A DNA stretch of 64,000 bases from positions 496,001 to 560,000 of the forward strand of contig CABJAJ010000002.1 in NCBI GenBank assembly GCA_902363575.1. The letters run 5' to 3'. Both the position numbers and the translations under genes were made by a program. This document shows positions 1 to 8,973 of this stretch, one piece after another; positions within the stretch are counted from its first letter, which is position 1, and each line of letters opens with the position of its first letter. The notes beneath the pieces were generated by a model. It saw nothing but the letters and a program-made list of their open reading frames with translations. It had not been told where the DNA came from and made no database searches. The stretch is from Rikenellaceae bacterium. GTDB taxonomy: Bacteria; Bacteroidota; Bacteroidia; Bacteroidales; Rikenellaceae.

Positions 1-2471
1 ATAACATCAGCGACGTGCCGACCGTCCGCGAGGGCATCGTGGACAGCGCCCTGCTGATTCTGCACGACTGGTCGCACTTCATCAGCCTCGTGCCCGAAGA
101 GATCGACTCCGAACGGGGTGTGATCTCCGAGGAGCTCCGTACGCGCGACGGTGCGAACTGGCGTTCGACCATGAACATGATCCGGGCGATCGGCAAGGGC
201 TCGAAATACGAGCAGCGCAACCTGATCGGCTACCTGGATTATCTGAAGAGCTTCCCGCACGACGCCCTGCGCAAATTCTATGAAACGTGGTATCGCCCCG
301 ACTACCAGGCCGTCATCGTCGTCGGCGACGTGGATGTGGACCAGGTCGAAGCCAAGATCAAGAACCTGATGAGCGACATCCCCGCACCGGCCGCCGACGC
401 CCCGCAGAAAGAGGCTTACACGGTGCCCGACAACGAGGAGCCCATCATCAGCATCTTTACCGATCCCGAGATGCAGAACTCGACCATCCAGTACTACATC
501 AAGCGCCCGGCCATGCCTGCTCAGGCCAATAACCTGGTCTATAAGGAGATGATCGACGTGATGACCGCCTATATCACCACCATGGAGAACGCCCGCCTCC
601 AGGAGATCGCCATGAAACCCGACGCACCGTTCATCGGCGCCGGCATGGGCGACGGCAGCATCGGCATCATCCCGACCATGGAAGCTACGTCGTTCTACGT
701 GCAGACCCAGGAGGGCAAACTCGCGGAAGGATTCAAAGCCCTTTATACCGAGATGGAGAAAATTCGCCGTCACGGATTCACCGAAAGCGAGTTCGAGCGT
801 GCACAGGAGAACCTGATGCGTAGCACGGAGCGGAAATACACCAACCGCAACGACCGCACCAACAACGAATACGTGCAGGTTTACCTCGACAACTACCAGA
901 AGAACACCCCCATGCCGGATGCCGAGACCGAGTGGCAGCTCGACAGCCTGCTCATCAAGAGCCTTTCGGTGGACGACGTGAACGCGCTGGCCAAGGAGCT
1001 CATCAACCCGAAAAACCAGGTGATCGTGGTCAATGCGCCGAAAAAGGAGAACCTCGTCAATCCGACGGAAGAGGAGATGCTGGCCGTGATGGCCGAAGTG
1101 AACGCTTCGGATATCGAGGCTTATGAGGACAACGCGGTCAAAGAGCCGCTGATCGCCGAAACGGTCGTACTGAAGGGTTCGCCCGTGAAGAAAACCGCAC
1201 AGAACGAGGTATTCGGCGCAACCGAATGGACGCTCAAGAACGGCGTGAAGGTGATCGTGAAGCCTTCGACGCTCAAGGCCGACGAGGTGCGCCTGAGTGC
1301 CAAATCGCTCGGCGGCGCATCGCTGCTCAGCGACGAGGATTACTTCACCGGCCAGCTCCTTCCCGCGATCGCAGCCATGTCGGGCGTGTCGAAATTCTCG
1401 GCTACCGACCTGCGCAAGCAGCTTTCGGGCAAAACCGCATCGGTCAATCTTTCGGTGGACGACTATGCCAACGGACTCGAAGGCTACGCTTCGCCCAAAG
1501 ATCTGGAGACGATGCTGCAACTGCTCTACCTCAACTTCACGCAGCCCCGTTTCTCGGAGGATGACTTCAACACGATGGTCAAGATGTACAAATCCTATGT
1601 GGAGAACATGACCTCCAATCCGGATTACATCGCCCAGGAGGAGCTCATCAAGACGATCTACAACGATAACCCGCGCCGTCAGCAGCTTTCGGTCGAGCTT
1701 CTCGACGGACTGCAGTACGCCCACCTGCCCGCTATCTTCCAAACCCTCTATCCCGGCGCCAACAGCTTCACGTTCACCATCGTGGGCAACGTCGATCCGG
1801 AAACGATCAAGCCCCTGGTGGAGAAATACATCGGCTCGCTGCCCGTGTCGAAAAAGACGCTCAGCTACGCCGACGACAACGTACGTCCCGTCCAGGGCAA
1901 GGTAGAGAACGATTTTACCACCCCGATGCAGCAGCCCAAAGTGTCGATCAACTTCTATTTCTCGGGCAACGAGGACTACTCGATCGAGAACAAGATGAAG
2001 ATGACCTTCCTGACGCAGGCGCTCAACTCGCGTTACCTCCAGTCGATCCGCGAAGAGAAGGGCGGCACCTATGGCGTGCAGCTCATGGGCTCGCACGACC
2101 GGATTCCCGTCGAGACCTATGACATGCACATCTTCTTCGACACCAACGAAGAGATGGCCGACGAGCTCGACGAAATCATCATGGACGAAATCCGCGAGAT
2201 CGCGGCCAACGGCCCCCGCACGGAAGACGTGGAGAAGACCCGCGAGTTCCTGGCCAAGAACTGGAAAAACACCCTGGAGCAGAACGCCGGTTGGATGAAC
2301 TACCTCGACCAGTACTATTTCGACGGCCTGGATTACATTTCCAACTACGAAAAGGTGCTCGCTTCGATCACCAACGAGGATATTCAGCAGCTCGCCAAGA
2401 AGATTCTCGACGACGGCAATCTCGTGCACGTGGTCATGCGTCCGGCGACGGCCGAGACCCCTGCTGAGTAG
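1..2471 (+). CDS. M16 family metallopeptidase, 5' end outside the window
   Basis: This is a two-half M16 (pitrilysin/PqqL-like) zinc peptidase. The reading frame is open from base 3 and runs in from outside the window, so the N-terminus and the HxxEH zinc motif are missing; the GTG at 15 is not a credible start. What remains begins just before the third zinc ligand region (ERGVISEE) and carries RPDYQAVIVVGDVD, typical of the end of an M16 N-domain. A second inactive M16 repeat follows from about residue 400 (GATEWTLKNGVKVIVKPS), and a C-terminal lobe contains the EEKGGTYGVQ substrate-clamp motif. Bacteroidetes members of about 940 residues are exported and act on peptides in the periplasm or outer envelope; export cannot be checked here. 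A strong terminator follows. Confidence 0.93.
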   Translation, partial: NISDVPTVREGIVDSALLILHDWSHFISLVPEEIDSERGVISEELRTRDGANWRSTMNMIRAIGKGSKYEQRNLIGYLDYLKSFPHDALRKFYETWYRPDYQAVIVVGDVDVDQVEAKIKNLMSDIPAPAADAPQKEAYTVPDNEEPIISIFTDPEMQNSTIQYYIKRPAMPAQANNLVYKEMIDVMTAYITTMENARLQEIAMKPDAPFIGAGMGDGSIGIIPTMEATSFYVQTQEGKLAEGFKALYTEMEKIRRHGFTESEFERAQENLMRSTERKYTNRNDRTNNEYVQVYLDNYQKNTPMPDAETEWQLDSLLIKSLSVDDVNALAKELINPKNQVIVVNAPKKENLVNPTEEEMLAVMAEVNASDIEAYEDNAVKEPLIAETVVLKGSPVKKTAQNEVFGATEWTLKNGVKVIVKPSTLKADEVRLSAKSLGGASLLSDEDYFTGQLLPAIAAMSGVSKFSATDLRKQLSGKTASVNLSVDDYANGLEGYASPKDLETMLQLLYLNFTQPRFSEDDFNTMVKMYKSYVENMTSNPDYIAQEELIKTIYNDNPRRQQLSVELLDGLQYAHLPAIFQTLYPGANSFTFTIVGNVDPETIKPLVEKYIGSLPVSKKTLSYADDNVRPVQGKVENDFTTPMQQPKVSINFYFSGNEDYSIENKMKMTFLTQALNSRYLQSIREEKGGTYGVQLMGSHDRIPVETYDMHIFFDTNEEMADELDEIIMDEIREIAANGPRTEDVEKTREFLAKNWKNTLEQNAGWMNYLDQYYFDGLDYISNYEKVLASITNEDIQQLAKKILDDGNLVHVVMRPATAETPAE

Positions 2472-2494
2472 TCAGGCGTTAATTAACGGATAGT

Positions 2495-2531
2495 GCGGGC
2501 GGCCCGGATTGCGTGGCCGCCCGCATTTTTT
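2495..2531 (+). terminator. Rho-independent terminator of the M16 peptidase gene
   Basis: A perfect 10-bp GC-rich stem (2495-2504 with 2515-2524) and a 10-nt loop are followed by six T at 2526-2531. It lies 24 nt after the peptidase stop. The T-run overlaps the -33 box of the next promoter. Confidence 0.9.
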
Positions 2532-2559
2532 GCAGGATAGGATAAAATCGCTATCTTTG
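2529..2559 (+). promoter_or_regulatory. Bacteroidetes-type promoter of the LTA-synthase-like gene
   Basis: TTTG at 2529-2532, a 19-nt spacer, then TATCTTTG at 2552-2559 match the -33/-7 consensus (TTTG and TAnnTTTG) exactly. The ATG at 2583 is 24 nt downstream of the -7 box, giving a short leader. Confidence 0.85.
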
Positions 2560-2582
2560 GGGACTTTATCAACTACCGACCC

Positions 2583-4640
2583 ATGCAGCAAAGTCTCCGC
2601 CTCGTCACCCGCATCTACCTCAAGCTAGCAGCCGTCGCCCTAAGCGTCGGCTTCATTCTGCGCATCGTCCTGCTCCTGAACGAACAAACCCTGGATACGG
2701 GATTCGGTCTCGGGGAGTGGATGCGCATTTTCCTGCTCGGAGCCCTGAACGACTGGATGGCGCTGACGGTCGGCTTCGTCTTTCTCTGGCTTTTCCTGAC
2801 AAGCATCTCGGAACGCAAATACGCTCGTCCGTGGGGGTATATCATCCTCGGACTGCTGGCGGCCTCATTCTGCTACGTTACTTTCTTCCACACCGTTTTC
2901 GACGACTACGGAAGCGTCGTACCGACGATCGTTTCCGCCCTGACGGGCTTCTGGCTCGGGAGTTTCGCCCTGCGGCTCTTCGTCCCCTCGGTCCGCCGCC
3001 GCTGGACATTCGTGTGGTCCGCCGTCCTGATCGCCCTCTATGTGGGTTCGATCCTTTTCAACGGCGTGAGCGAATATTTCTTCTGGAACGAATTCGGGGT
3101 GCGCTATAATTTCATCGCCGTCGATTACCTGGTCTATACCAACGAGGTGATCGGCAACATCATGGAATCCTATCCCGTCTGGCCGCTGGTGACCGGCGTG
3201 CTTCTGGCCACCCTGCTGCTCACGTGGTACCTCTTCCGCCACGACATCGTCCACACGGACACGCTGCGGGGATGGCGCTGGAAAGCGGTCATGACCCCCG
3301 CATACCTCGCCTGCATGGTCGCGGCAGTCGGAGTGCTGCATTTCGACACCCGTTTCCAGAACAGCGGAAACGTATATGTCAATGAACTGCAGGCCAACGG
3401 CGCGTATAAGTTCTACGACGCCTTCGTTAAAAACGAGCTGGATTTCCGCCGCTTCTACCCGACTCTGCCCGACGGAGAGGCCCGGGAGATTGTTTACCAC
3501 ATTTACGGCAGCTCGGAAGACAACCTGCGCACCGTGCACAGCGACCGCCCGGCCGAACGGCGCAACATCGTCCTTGTGACCATCGAAAGCATGAGCGCCT
3601 CGTTCATGGAGCATTTCGGCTGCACGGACGACCTGACCCCCAACCTGGACGCCCTTTACGATCAGGGGATCGCTTTCGAGCGGCTCTATGCCACCGGCAA
3701 CCGCACCGTGCGGGGTTTGGAGGCCGTGACCCTCTGCCTGCCGCCCTGTCCCGGCCAGAGCATCATCAAGCGGCCCGACAACGCCGATATGCACGCCACG
3801 GGCTCCATGCTCGGCAAGATGGGCTACGACGTATTCTACTTTTACGGCGGCAACAGCTATTTCGACAACATGGAGGCTTTCTTCTCGGGCAACGGCTATC
3901 GCATCGTGGACGAGAAATCCTACGCGCCCGACCAGATCACCTTCGCCAATATCTGGGGCGTGTGCGACGAGGACGCCTATCGGAAAGTGCTCGTCACCCT
4001 GAACGAGCAGTACGAAAGCGGAAAACCGTTCTTCGCCCATGTGATGAGCGTGAGCAACCACCGGCCCTATACCTATCCCGCCGGCAAAATATCCATACCC
4101 AACGACGCCAAGTCTCGGGCCGGCGGCGTGATGTACAGCGACTATGCGCTCGGCCTCTTCCTGCGGGAAGCAAGCAAAGCGCCCTGGTTCGATAACACCG
4201 TATTCGTCATCACCGCCGACCATTGTGCATCGAGCGCCGGCAAGACCGAAATCCCGCTGGGCAAATACCACATTCCCGGCCTGATCTATGCGCCCCGGCT
4301 GATTGCCCCCTGCCGTGTGGAGCAAACCATGTCCCAGATCGACCTGATGCCGACGCTCTTCGCGCTGCTCGGCATGGAGTACGAGTCGCGGTTTTACGGC
4401 GTCGATGCGCTCGACCCGGCAGCTCCGTCCCGCGCCTTCATCGCCACCTACCAGGATTTGGGCTACCTCGAGGGGGATACATTCACCGTGCTCTCTCCCG
4501 TGAACCGGGCCGAGCAATACCGCATCCGACCGACCGACGACGACCCCTACCGCATGGTTCCGGTCGAGGCGGTGGACAGCACGCAACTGCGCCGCGCGAT
4601 CGCGCTCTACCAGACCGCATCCGACTGGCACTGCCGCTGA
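2583..4640 (+). CDS. LTA synthase family membrane sulfatase/phosphotransferase
   Basis: The 685-residue protein has about five N-terminal membrane segments (residues about 10-250) and then an alkaline-phosphatase-superfamily domain of the sulfatase/LtaS type. The metal-binding start is NIVLVTIESMSAS (Glu335) and the predicted nucleophile is Thr375 in NRTVRG, where LtaS also uses Thr; a late metal site is seen in ITADHC. In Firmicutes such enzymes move glycerol-phosphate from phosphatidylglycerol to a polymer. In Bacteroidetes, which lack lipoteichoic acid, relatives probably put phosphoglycerol or similar groups on periplasmic glycans or lipids; that substrate is inference. It is a single-gene unit with its own promoter. 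A phosphoethanolamine transferase role is a less likely alternative. Confidence 0.88.
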   Translation: MQQSLRLVTRIYLKLAAVALSVGFILRIVLLLNEQTLDTGFGLGEWMRIFLLGALNDWMALTVGFVFLWLFLTSISERKYARPWGYIILGLLAASFCYVTFFHTVFDDYGSVVPTIVSALTGFWLGSFALRLFVPSVRRRWTFVWSAVLIALYVGSILFNGVSEYFFWNEFGVRYNFIAVDYLVYTNEVIGNIMESYPVWPLVTGVLLATLLLTWYLFRHDIVHTDTLRGWRWKAVMTPAYLACMVAAVGVLHFDTRFQNSGNVYVNELQANGAYKFYDAFVKNELDFRRFYPTLPDGEAREIVYHIYGSSEDNLRTVHSDRPAERRNIVLVTIESMSASFMEHFGCTDDLTPNLDALYDQGIAFERLYATGNRTVRGLEAVTLCLPPCPGQSIIKRPDNADMHATGSMLGKMGYDVFYFYGGNSYFDNMEAFFSGNGYRIVDEKSYAPDQITFANIWGVCDEDAYRKVLVTLNEQYESGKPFFAHVMSVSNHRPYTYPAGKISIPNDAKSRAGGVMYSDYALGLFLREASKAPWFDNTVFVITADHCASSAGKTEIPLGKYHIPGLIYAPRLIAPCRVEQTMSQIDLMPTLFALLGMEYESRFYGVDALDPAAPSRAFIATYQDLGYLEGDTFTVLSPVNRAEQYRIRPTDDDPYRMVPVEAVDSTQLRRAIALYQTASDWHCR

Positions 4641-4990
4641 CGGCGCTACGGCCTACCGGGACACACGGGTCGGCCCCGACAACCCCGTTTATCGGGGGCA
4701 TTGCACTCCCCTGCCATCGATGCCGTTCTTGCAGGAATCGTACTTCACAACCGGGTACGTCTCTTGCCGGATTCATACCTCAGGCAGCTTATACAACATC
4801 CGTAAGTAAACGATAGTCCTCGATCCCGCCACTTATCTGCTCGTCGCTCCGTATCGCTCCCCGTCGAACCCTATTTCTGTTGCGGGAACTCCGCAGCCGG
4901 CCTTGCGCTCGCCGACCGGAAACGAAGATGATACCGGAAACCGAAAGATGACATAAGGCACAACACAAAAGAGGAAAGAGCCACAAGACA
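4641..4990. other. Intergenic region without a recognisable gene
   Basis: This stretch between the convergent LTA-synthase-like and DUF5689 genes holds no convincing reading frame on either strand. A short GC hairpin (about 4673-4699, GCCCCGA pairing with TCGGGGGC) lies 33 nt after the upstream stop and could end transcription, but it has no T-run. Confidence 0.5.
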
Positions 4991-5027
4991 CAACAAAAGA
5001 GCGCTTCAGCATTTCTGAAGCGCTCTT
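4991..5027 (-). terminator. Terminator of the nucleic-acid operon
   Basis: A perfect 13-bp stem (4997-5009 with 5015-5027) has a 5-nt loop and, on the minus strand, is followed by TTTTGTTGTG. It sits 56 nt downstream of the DUF5689 stop, so it closes the operon that starts near 15088. Confidence 0.9.
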
Positions 5028-5082
5028 GCCTGAATCCCGTAGCGAGGCTGACTCATCGACGCCAGCGGGGAGACCTAAAATC

Positions 5083-6165
5083 CTACTTTTTGACCACGTC
5101 GTCCGAGCTGTTGAGCAACAACTGGTAGGCCGTACGATAAGCACCGCCGCCGGGGGAGAACTTGGTATAGATCGCCGTCAGATCGACCACCTCGCCGTCC
5201 TTGGGAGCTTTCTCCGAACGGAAACGGGAATACCCGCTCGAACGGACGATATAGTTACCCGGCAGGCTATTGTTATCGGGATCATCGTAACGGAAAGTAA
5301 ACCAAAACGACCCGAAATAATAGGTTTTCACCGTAGTGCCTTCGGCATTGGGCACATCACGCGCCAAAGCCCAGGTTGCATCGTTTTCAATAAAGTCGTG
5401 CCAGCTCCAAATCACTTCGCCCTCTTTGTTATACTCGTCGGGCGACACCGCACTGTACGAGGTGCTGTTGGCGAAATAGTTGGGGAAAGGATTGTTGTAG
5501 CTCCAGTCAACGGCATTACCGTATTTGCTGGTAACCCCCTCGAAACGGATAAGCCGTCCGAGAGCGTCATCGGTCAGCTCCTCATAACCGATTGTGTACT
5601 GGTCGTCTCCACTCTCCCTGACTTTCTTCACGACCAACGTATCGGCTTTGGTCAGGCCAACCATCTCGCCCCGCAGGATATGTTCGTCCAACATATTCCG
5701 GCTCTCGATATTGCCGTTGGCGTATTCGGGATTGTTGGAAACCCCGCCCACGCTGATCATTGAACGGTAATTACCCAGGATAAGCCCCTGCAATTTAACG
5801 TAAACGATTCGCCCAGGCGCATAATTGATGTAATTACCCGTCGTTAAGCGCAATTCGATAGCCGACTCGGAGCTCTCGTCGTAAATATAGAGCGACTTGT
5901 ACACATTGCCTGCACGGTCGCTCGAAATCGCCTTGCCGCGGATCACATAATCCTCCTCGATCGGCAGCGACTGGCCGATGCCCGTCTCACCCGGATATTT
6001 CGCATAGAATATATCCTTCAGATTCTTGATCGAAATGAGCTGCTCGGGGCGGAAATCGGCGTCGGTATAGATCCGGGCCGGACCCGGATTATCGAAGTCA
6101 TTGTAACATCCTGCCAAACCGACACCCACGACCAGCATCAATGCTATTTTAAGAAACTTATTCAT
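5083..6165 (-). CDS. DUF5689-type OB-fold-like surface lipoprotein
   Basis: The protein has 360 residues. The start at 6165 is chosen because it gives a clean lipoprotein signal (MNKFLKIALM, lipobox LAGC) and lies 22 nt after the receptor stop behind an A-rich leader; a longer frame to 6207 would bury the signal. Acidic residues after the cysteine (CYNDFDN) fit surface export. Residues about 60-140 (GKAISSD, SLYIYDE, YAPGRIVYVKLQGL) have the strand pattern of OB-fold nucleic-acid-binding domains such as that of YhcR nuclease. It is the last gene of the operon and pairs with the TonB receptor in the position a SusD-like protein would occupy, so a role as a binding lid for nucleic acid is proposed. 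The family is recognised by resemblance only. Confidence 0.75.
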   Translation of the reverse strand: MNKFLKIALMLVVGVGLAGCYNDFDNPGPARIYTDADFRPEQLISIKNLKDIFYAKYPGETGIGQSLPIEEDYVIRGKAISSDRAGNVYKSLYIYDESSESAIELRLTTGNYINYAPGRIVYVKLQGLILGNYRSMISVGGVSNNPEYANGNIESRNMLDEHILRGEMVGLTKADTLVVKKVRESGDDQYTIGYEELTDDALGRLIRFEGVTSKYGNAVDWSYNNPFPNYFANSTSYSAVSPDEYNKEGEVIWSWHDFIENDATWALARDVPNAEGTTVKTYYFGSFWFTFRYDDPDNNSLPGNYIVRSSGYSRFRSEKAPKDGEVVDLTAIYTKFSPGGGAYRTAYQLLLNSSDDVVKK

Positions 6166-6187
6166 AATTTTCTCTTTTATCGTACCG

Positions 6188-8956
6188 TCAGAAACGGAAG
6201 TAAACATTCAGGTAATACGTCGTGCCGAACATATAGAAATACTTGGCCGGGAAAGGTTCGTATGCCGTGATCTCTTTGTTGGTTTTCACGGCATGCACAC
6301 GCATCTGCTCGTAACCGCCGGTGCGGATATCCTGGTTGTTGAGGATATTCTTCACCTCCAGGCTGAAGCCGATGGTGTACTGACGATGAACATACCAGTT
6401 TTTACCGATGCTCGCATTGAGCGTATAGGCCGAATCGAACTTCTCCTGGTGACGCATGGCCTCGACCTGCTCGGGCGTCATCGACGGCAGCAGCACGTCG
6501 TCCGTCCGGTAGAGCGGGTTCATCGAGAGATACATGTTGTTGTAGTAGTTGAAGTCCAGCGAGGCGTAGATGTTGTGCGGGCCACGATACGAAAGGCCGA
6601 CGTTGATGGCCGTCTGCGGTGTGCTCTCCACGCGCTTGTCCTTCCAGTAAACCGTTCCCGAACCCAGCGGCAGAGCCTCGTTGTCGGCGATCTGCTCGTA
6701 GTGCGGGTCATTGGTATAGGTGTACTGGCCCCAGCTTACAGCGCCGTTGAAATAGAGGCCGCCGTAAATGGGAATCGAGGTTGCGAACTCAAGACCGAAA
6801 TACTGCTTGTCCATGCCGCTGAGCGCAAAGTTCGTGTAGGTCTTGCGCACGTCGTCATAGAAGGAGATCACCTTCGACTGGTCGAAAACCTTGGTGTAAT
6901 AGCCGCTCAGCCGGGCCCGGATATCGCCGATGCGCAGGTTGTAGGAAGCGTCGATGCCAAACACTTTCTCCGCCTTCAGCCCGGGCGTCACCGAATTTCG
7001 GGTACGGGGCGATACGAACGACGCCTGGAACGAGGGCGCATTCTGCATGGCCACGATATTCAACTCGACGGTATGACCGCCCGCAATCTGGTAGTCGAAG
7101 TTACCCTTGACCTTGTAGGTGAAATAGTTGAGCGTCTCGGAATCGCCTTTGGAGTTTTCAGGGAAAAGCCCCTTGCGCCACAAACCTTCACGCCACTGCG
7201 AGGTCATGCCCAGCTCTGCGCCGACGTTCATGCCGAAGTTGCCGAAACGGATGTTGTAGGCGGCCCAGGCACGCGCACTCACCAGGTGAGCGTTATAGTT
7301 GTAACCGAACGTATCCCCCTCGGTCACCGCTGGAGCATAGTGGTAACGATCGTAGAAATCGAGGTTGTTCTGCTCTTTGACCGGATCGCCGAAGTCACGC
7401 TGTGCGAACTTATCCACGTCGATCCAGAAATCGCCGCCCAGCAGGTCCTTCACCTGATCGTAGTAATGGGTCTTGTTCACCCGCAGGTCGGCTCCGCCCA
7501 CAATGCGGGAATTGTCCTTGAACAGATGCGAGAACTGCCCCATCAGGTTCCAGTCGAGCTGGTCGGTATGCCGCTCTTCGATCATGTAGTTGGACAGTCG
7601 GCCGGTGCCGTAAATCTCCTGGTCGTCGGCGCGGTTGTCGTAATTGGACTGGTACATGCCGTCCCAGTCGAAGTAACGGATGTTGTTTACGTTGCGAATC
7701 CACTCGTCAGCGATTCTGGCCGCCGCCATGGTCGATGCCTCGTTCTGGTAATCCCAAATCTGGTAACTCGGCAGGTTGCGGTAATAATCCGGACGCGGAT
7801 CAGCGCCGTCAAACCATGTCAGAGCCGAATAACCGTTCTTACCGAAACGGATCGAGGTCGCGACGTTGAGCTGCGAACGCTCCGTAATATCATAGGTGTA
7901 GTTGAGCATCACCACCGGCTCGTGGTTGTTACGCACGCGGGCGTTGCGTTTCTTCCCCGCCTGATAACCCCAGTTGGGGTTGTAGTAGTTGTTGCCGACC
8001 AGATCGTAAGCCTCCTGCGTGGAAGCCTGCTGCGCACCCCGTTCGGTCGGAGCGCCCAGGACGGTCAGCGCCAGCCGGTGCTGGAGGTCGAACTGCTTTT
8101 CGACCGAAGCGAAATAACCGAAAGCGTTGTAATAGACCCCGTCCACATAGGAGTTGCCGCCCTGCCGCGTGGAGAGCGAGAAGGCGTACGACCAGCCGTT
8201 GTCCTGCAAGCCCGAGGCATAGGAGACCATGGCACGGAAGCGATACATCGCATTGCCGTTCACCAGGCTCACGCGAAGGCCCTTGCGCATCTGCGAAGCC
8301 CGGGCGTTGATGTTGGTCGTACCGCCGATGCCGCCCAGCCCGTAGTCGGACGCCGTGATGCCGGAGGTGATCTCCTGGTTGCGGGTCGCGTCGTTCAGGC
8401 CGCTCCACAACGACCACGGGGTGTAACCCGTCATGGCGTCGTTGAAACGGATGCCGTTGAGGTAAACGTCGGAGTACTGCGAATCGTATCCGCGCACGTT
8501 GAACCGCATCTCGCTGAATTTGTAGGATGCGATGTTGTTGAAGACGTCTTTCGACGCCGACAGCGACGAAGGCAGCGACTGCGCATCGTCGGCCGTCTCG
8601 GTGTCGAACTCCGCAAAGATGGAGTCGTCGAGCACCTGCTGCGTCATATCCGGAGCGAGAATCACTTTATTCAGGTCGCGGACCAACTGATCGACACGCA
8701 CGGTAAGCCGCAGCGGCTCGAACTCCGGTGCCTCGAAAAGCAGGGTGTATTCGCCCTTGTCGAGGTTTTCGATCACGAAATTTCCCTGTGCATCGGATGT
8801 AGCCACCACACCGCCGGGGACGATGGATACCTTCACCTGATCGAGCGGCGCACGACCGTTACGCGAAACGACCGTGCCCCTCACGCCGCCTTCCTGAGCG
8901 AAAGCCGCGAGCGACAGGCAGGAAAGCACCAGAATGAGTAAACTTTTTATTTTCAT
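6188..8956 (-). CDS. TonB-dependent receptor of the nuclease operon
   Basis: This 922-residue outer-membrane receptor has a signal peptide (ending AAFAQ), a carboxypeptidase-regulatory-like domain at about 25-105 (GVRGTVVSRNG, GNFVIENLDKGEYTL), a plug at about 125-230 (FNVRGYDSQYSDVYLNG), and a 22-strand-type barrel ending in YYLNVYFRF with a terminal Phe. It lacks a SusD partner, so it is not a classic SusC/SusD glycan importer. It lies 17 nt after an exonuclease/phosphatase-fold nuclease and before the OB-like lipoprotein. The likely cargo is therefore nucleic-acid fragments or nucleotides carried by TonB-ExbBD energy into the periplasm; this cargo is inferred from context. Confidence 0.92.
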   Translation of the reverse strand: MKIKSLLILVLSCLSLAAFAQEGGVRGTVVSRNGRAPLDQVKVSIVPGGVVATSDAQGNFVIENLDKGEYTLLFEAPEFEPLRLTVRVDQLVRDLNKVILAPDMTQQVLDDSIFAEFDTETADDAQSLPSSLSASKDVFNNIASYKFSEMRFNVRGYDSQYSDVYLNGIRFNDAMTGYTPWSLWSGLNDATRNQEITSGITASDYGLGGIGGTTNINARASQMRKGLRVSLVNGNAMYRFRAMVSYASGLQDNGWSYAFSLSTRQGGNSYVDGVYYNAFGYFASVEKQFDLQHRLALTVLGAPTERGAQQASTQEAYDLVGNNYYNPNWGYQAGKKRNARVRNNHEPVVMLNYTYDITERSQLNVATSIRFGKNGYSALTWFDGADPRPDYYRNLPSYQIWDYQNEASTMAAARIADEWIRNVNNIRYFDWDGMYQSNYDNRADDQEIYGTGRLSNYMIEERHTDQLDWNLMGQFSHLFKDNSRIVGGADLRVNKTHYYDQVKDLLGGDFWIDVDKFAQRDFGDPVKEQNNLDFYDRYHYAPAVTEGDTFGYNYNAHLVSARAWAAYNIRFGNFGMNVGAELGMTSQWREGLWRKGLFPENSKGDSETLNYFTYKVKGNFDYQIAGGHTVELNIVAMQNAPSFQASFVSPRTRNSVTPGLKAEKVFGIDASYNLRIGDIRARLSGYYTKVFDQSKVISFYDDVRKTYTNFALSGMDKQYFGLEFATSIPIYGGLYFNGAVSWGQYTYTNDPHYEQIADNEALPLGSGTVYWKDKRVESTPQTAINVGLSYRGPHNIYASLDFNYYNNMYLSMNPLYRTDDVLLPSMTPEQVEAMRHQEKFDSAYTLNASIGKNWYVHRQYTIGFSLEVKNILNNQDIRTGGYEQMRVHAVKTNKEITAYEPFPAKYFYMFGTTYYLNVYFRF

Positions 8957-8973
8957 AAGCTTAGATATGAGAG

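Noticed and set aside
2865..4631. A 588-codon minus-strand frame inside the LTA-synthase-like gene
   Set aside because: The plus-strand product has membrane helices and a complete sulfatase-type domain; the minus-strand frame shows none.
4673..4699. A terminator for the LTA-synthase-like gene
   Set aside because: There is a GC hairpin but no T-run, so it is only mentioned as possible.
6293..8941. An 882-codon open frame on the plus strand opposite the TonB receptor
   Set aside because: It mirrors a real gene with clear domains and signal peptide on the minus strand. In GC-rich DNA the opposite frame stays open. Its translation has no recognisable motif.
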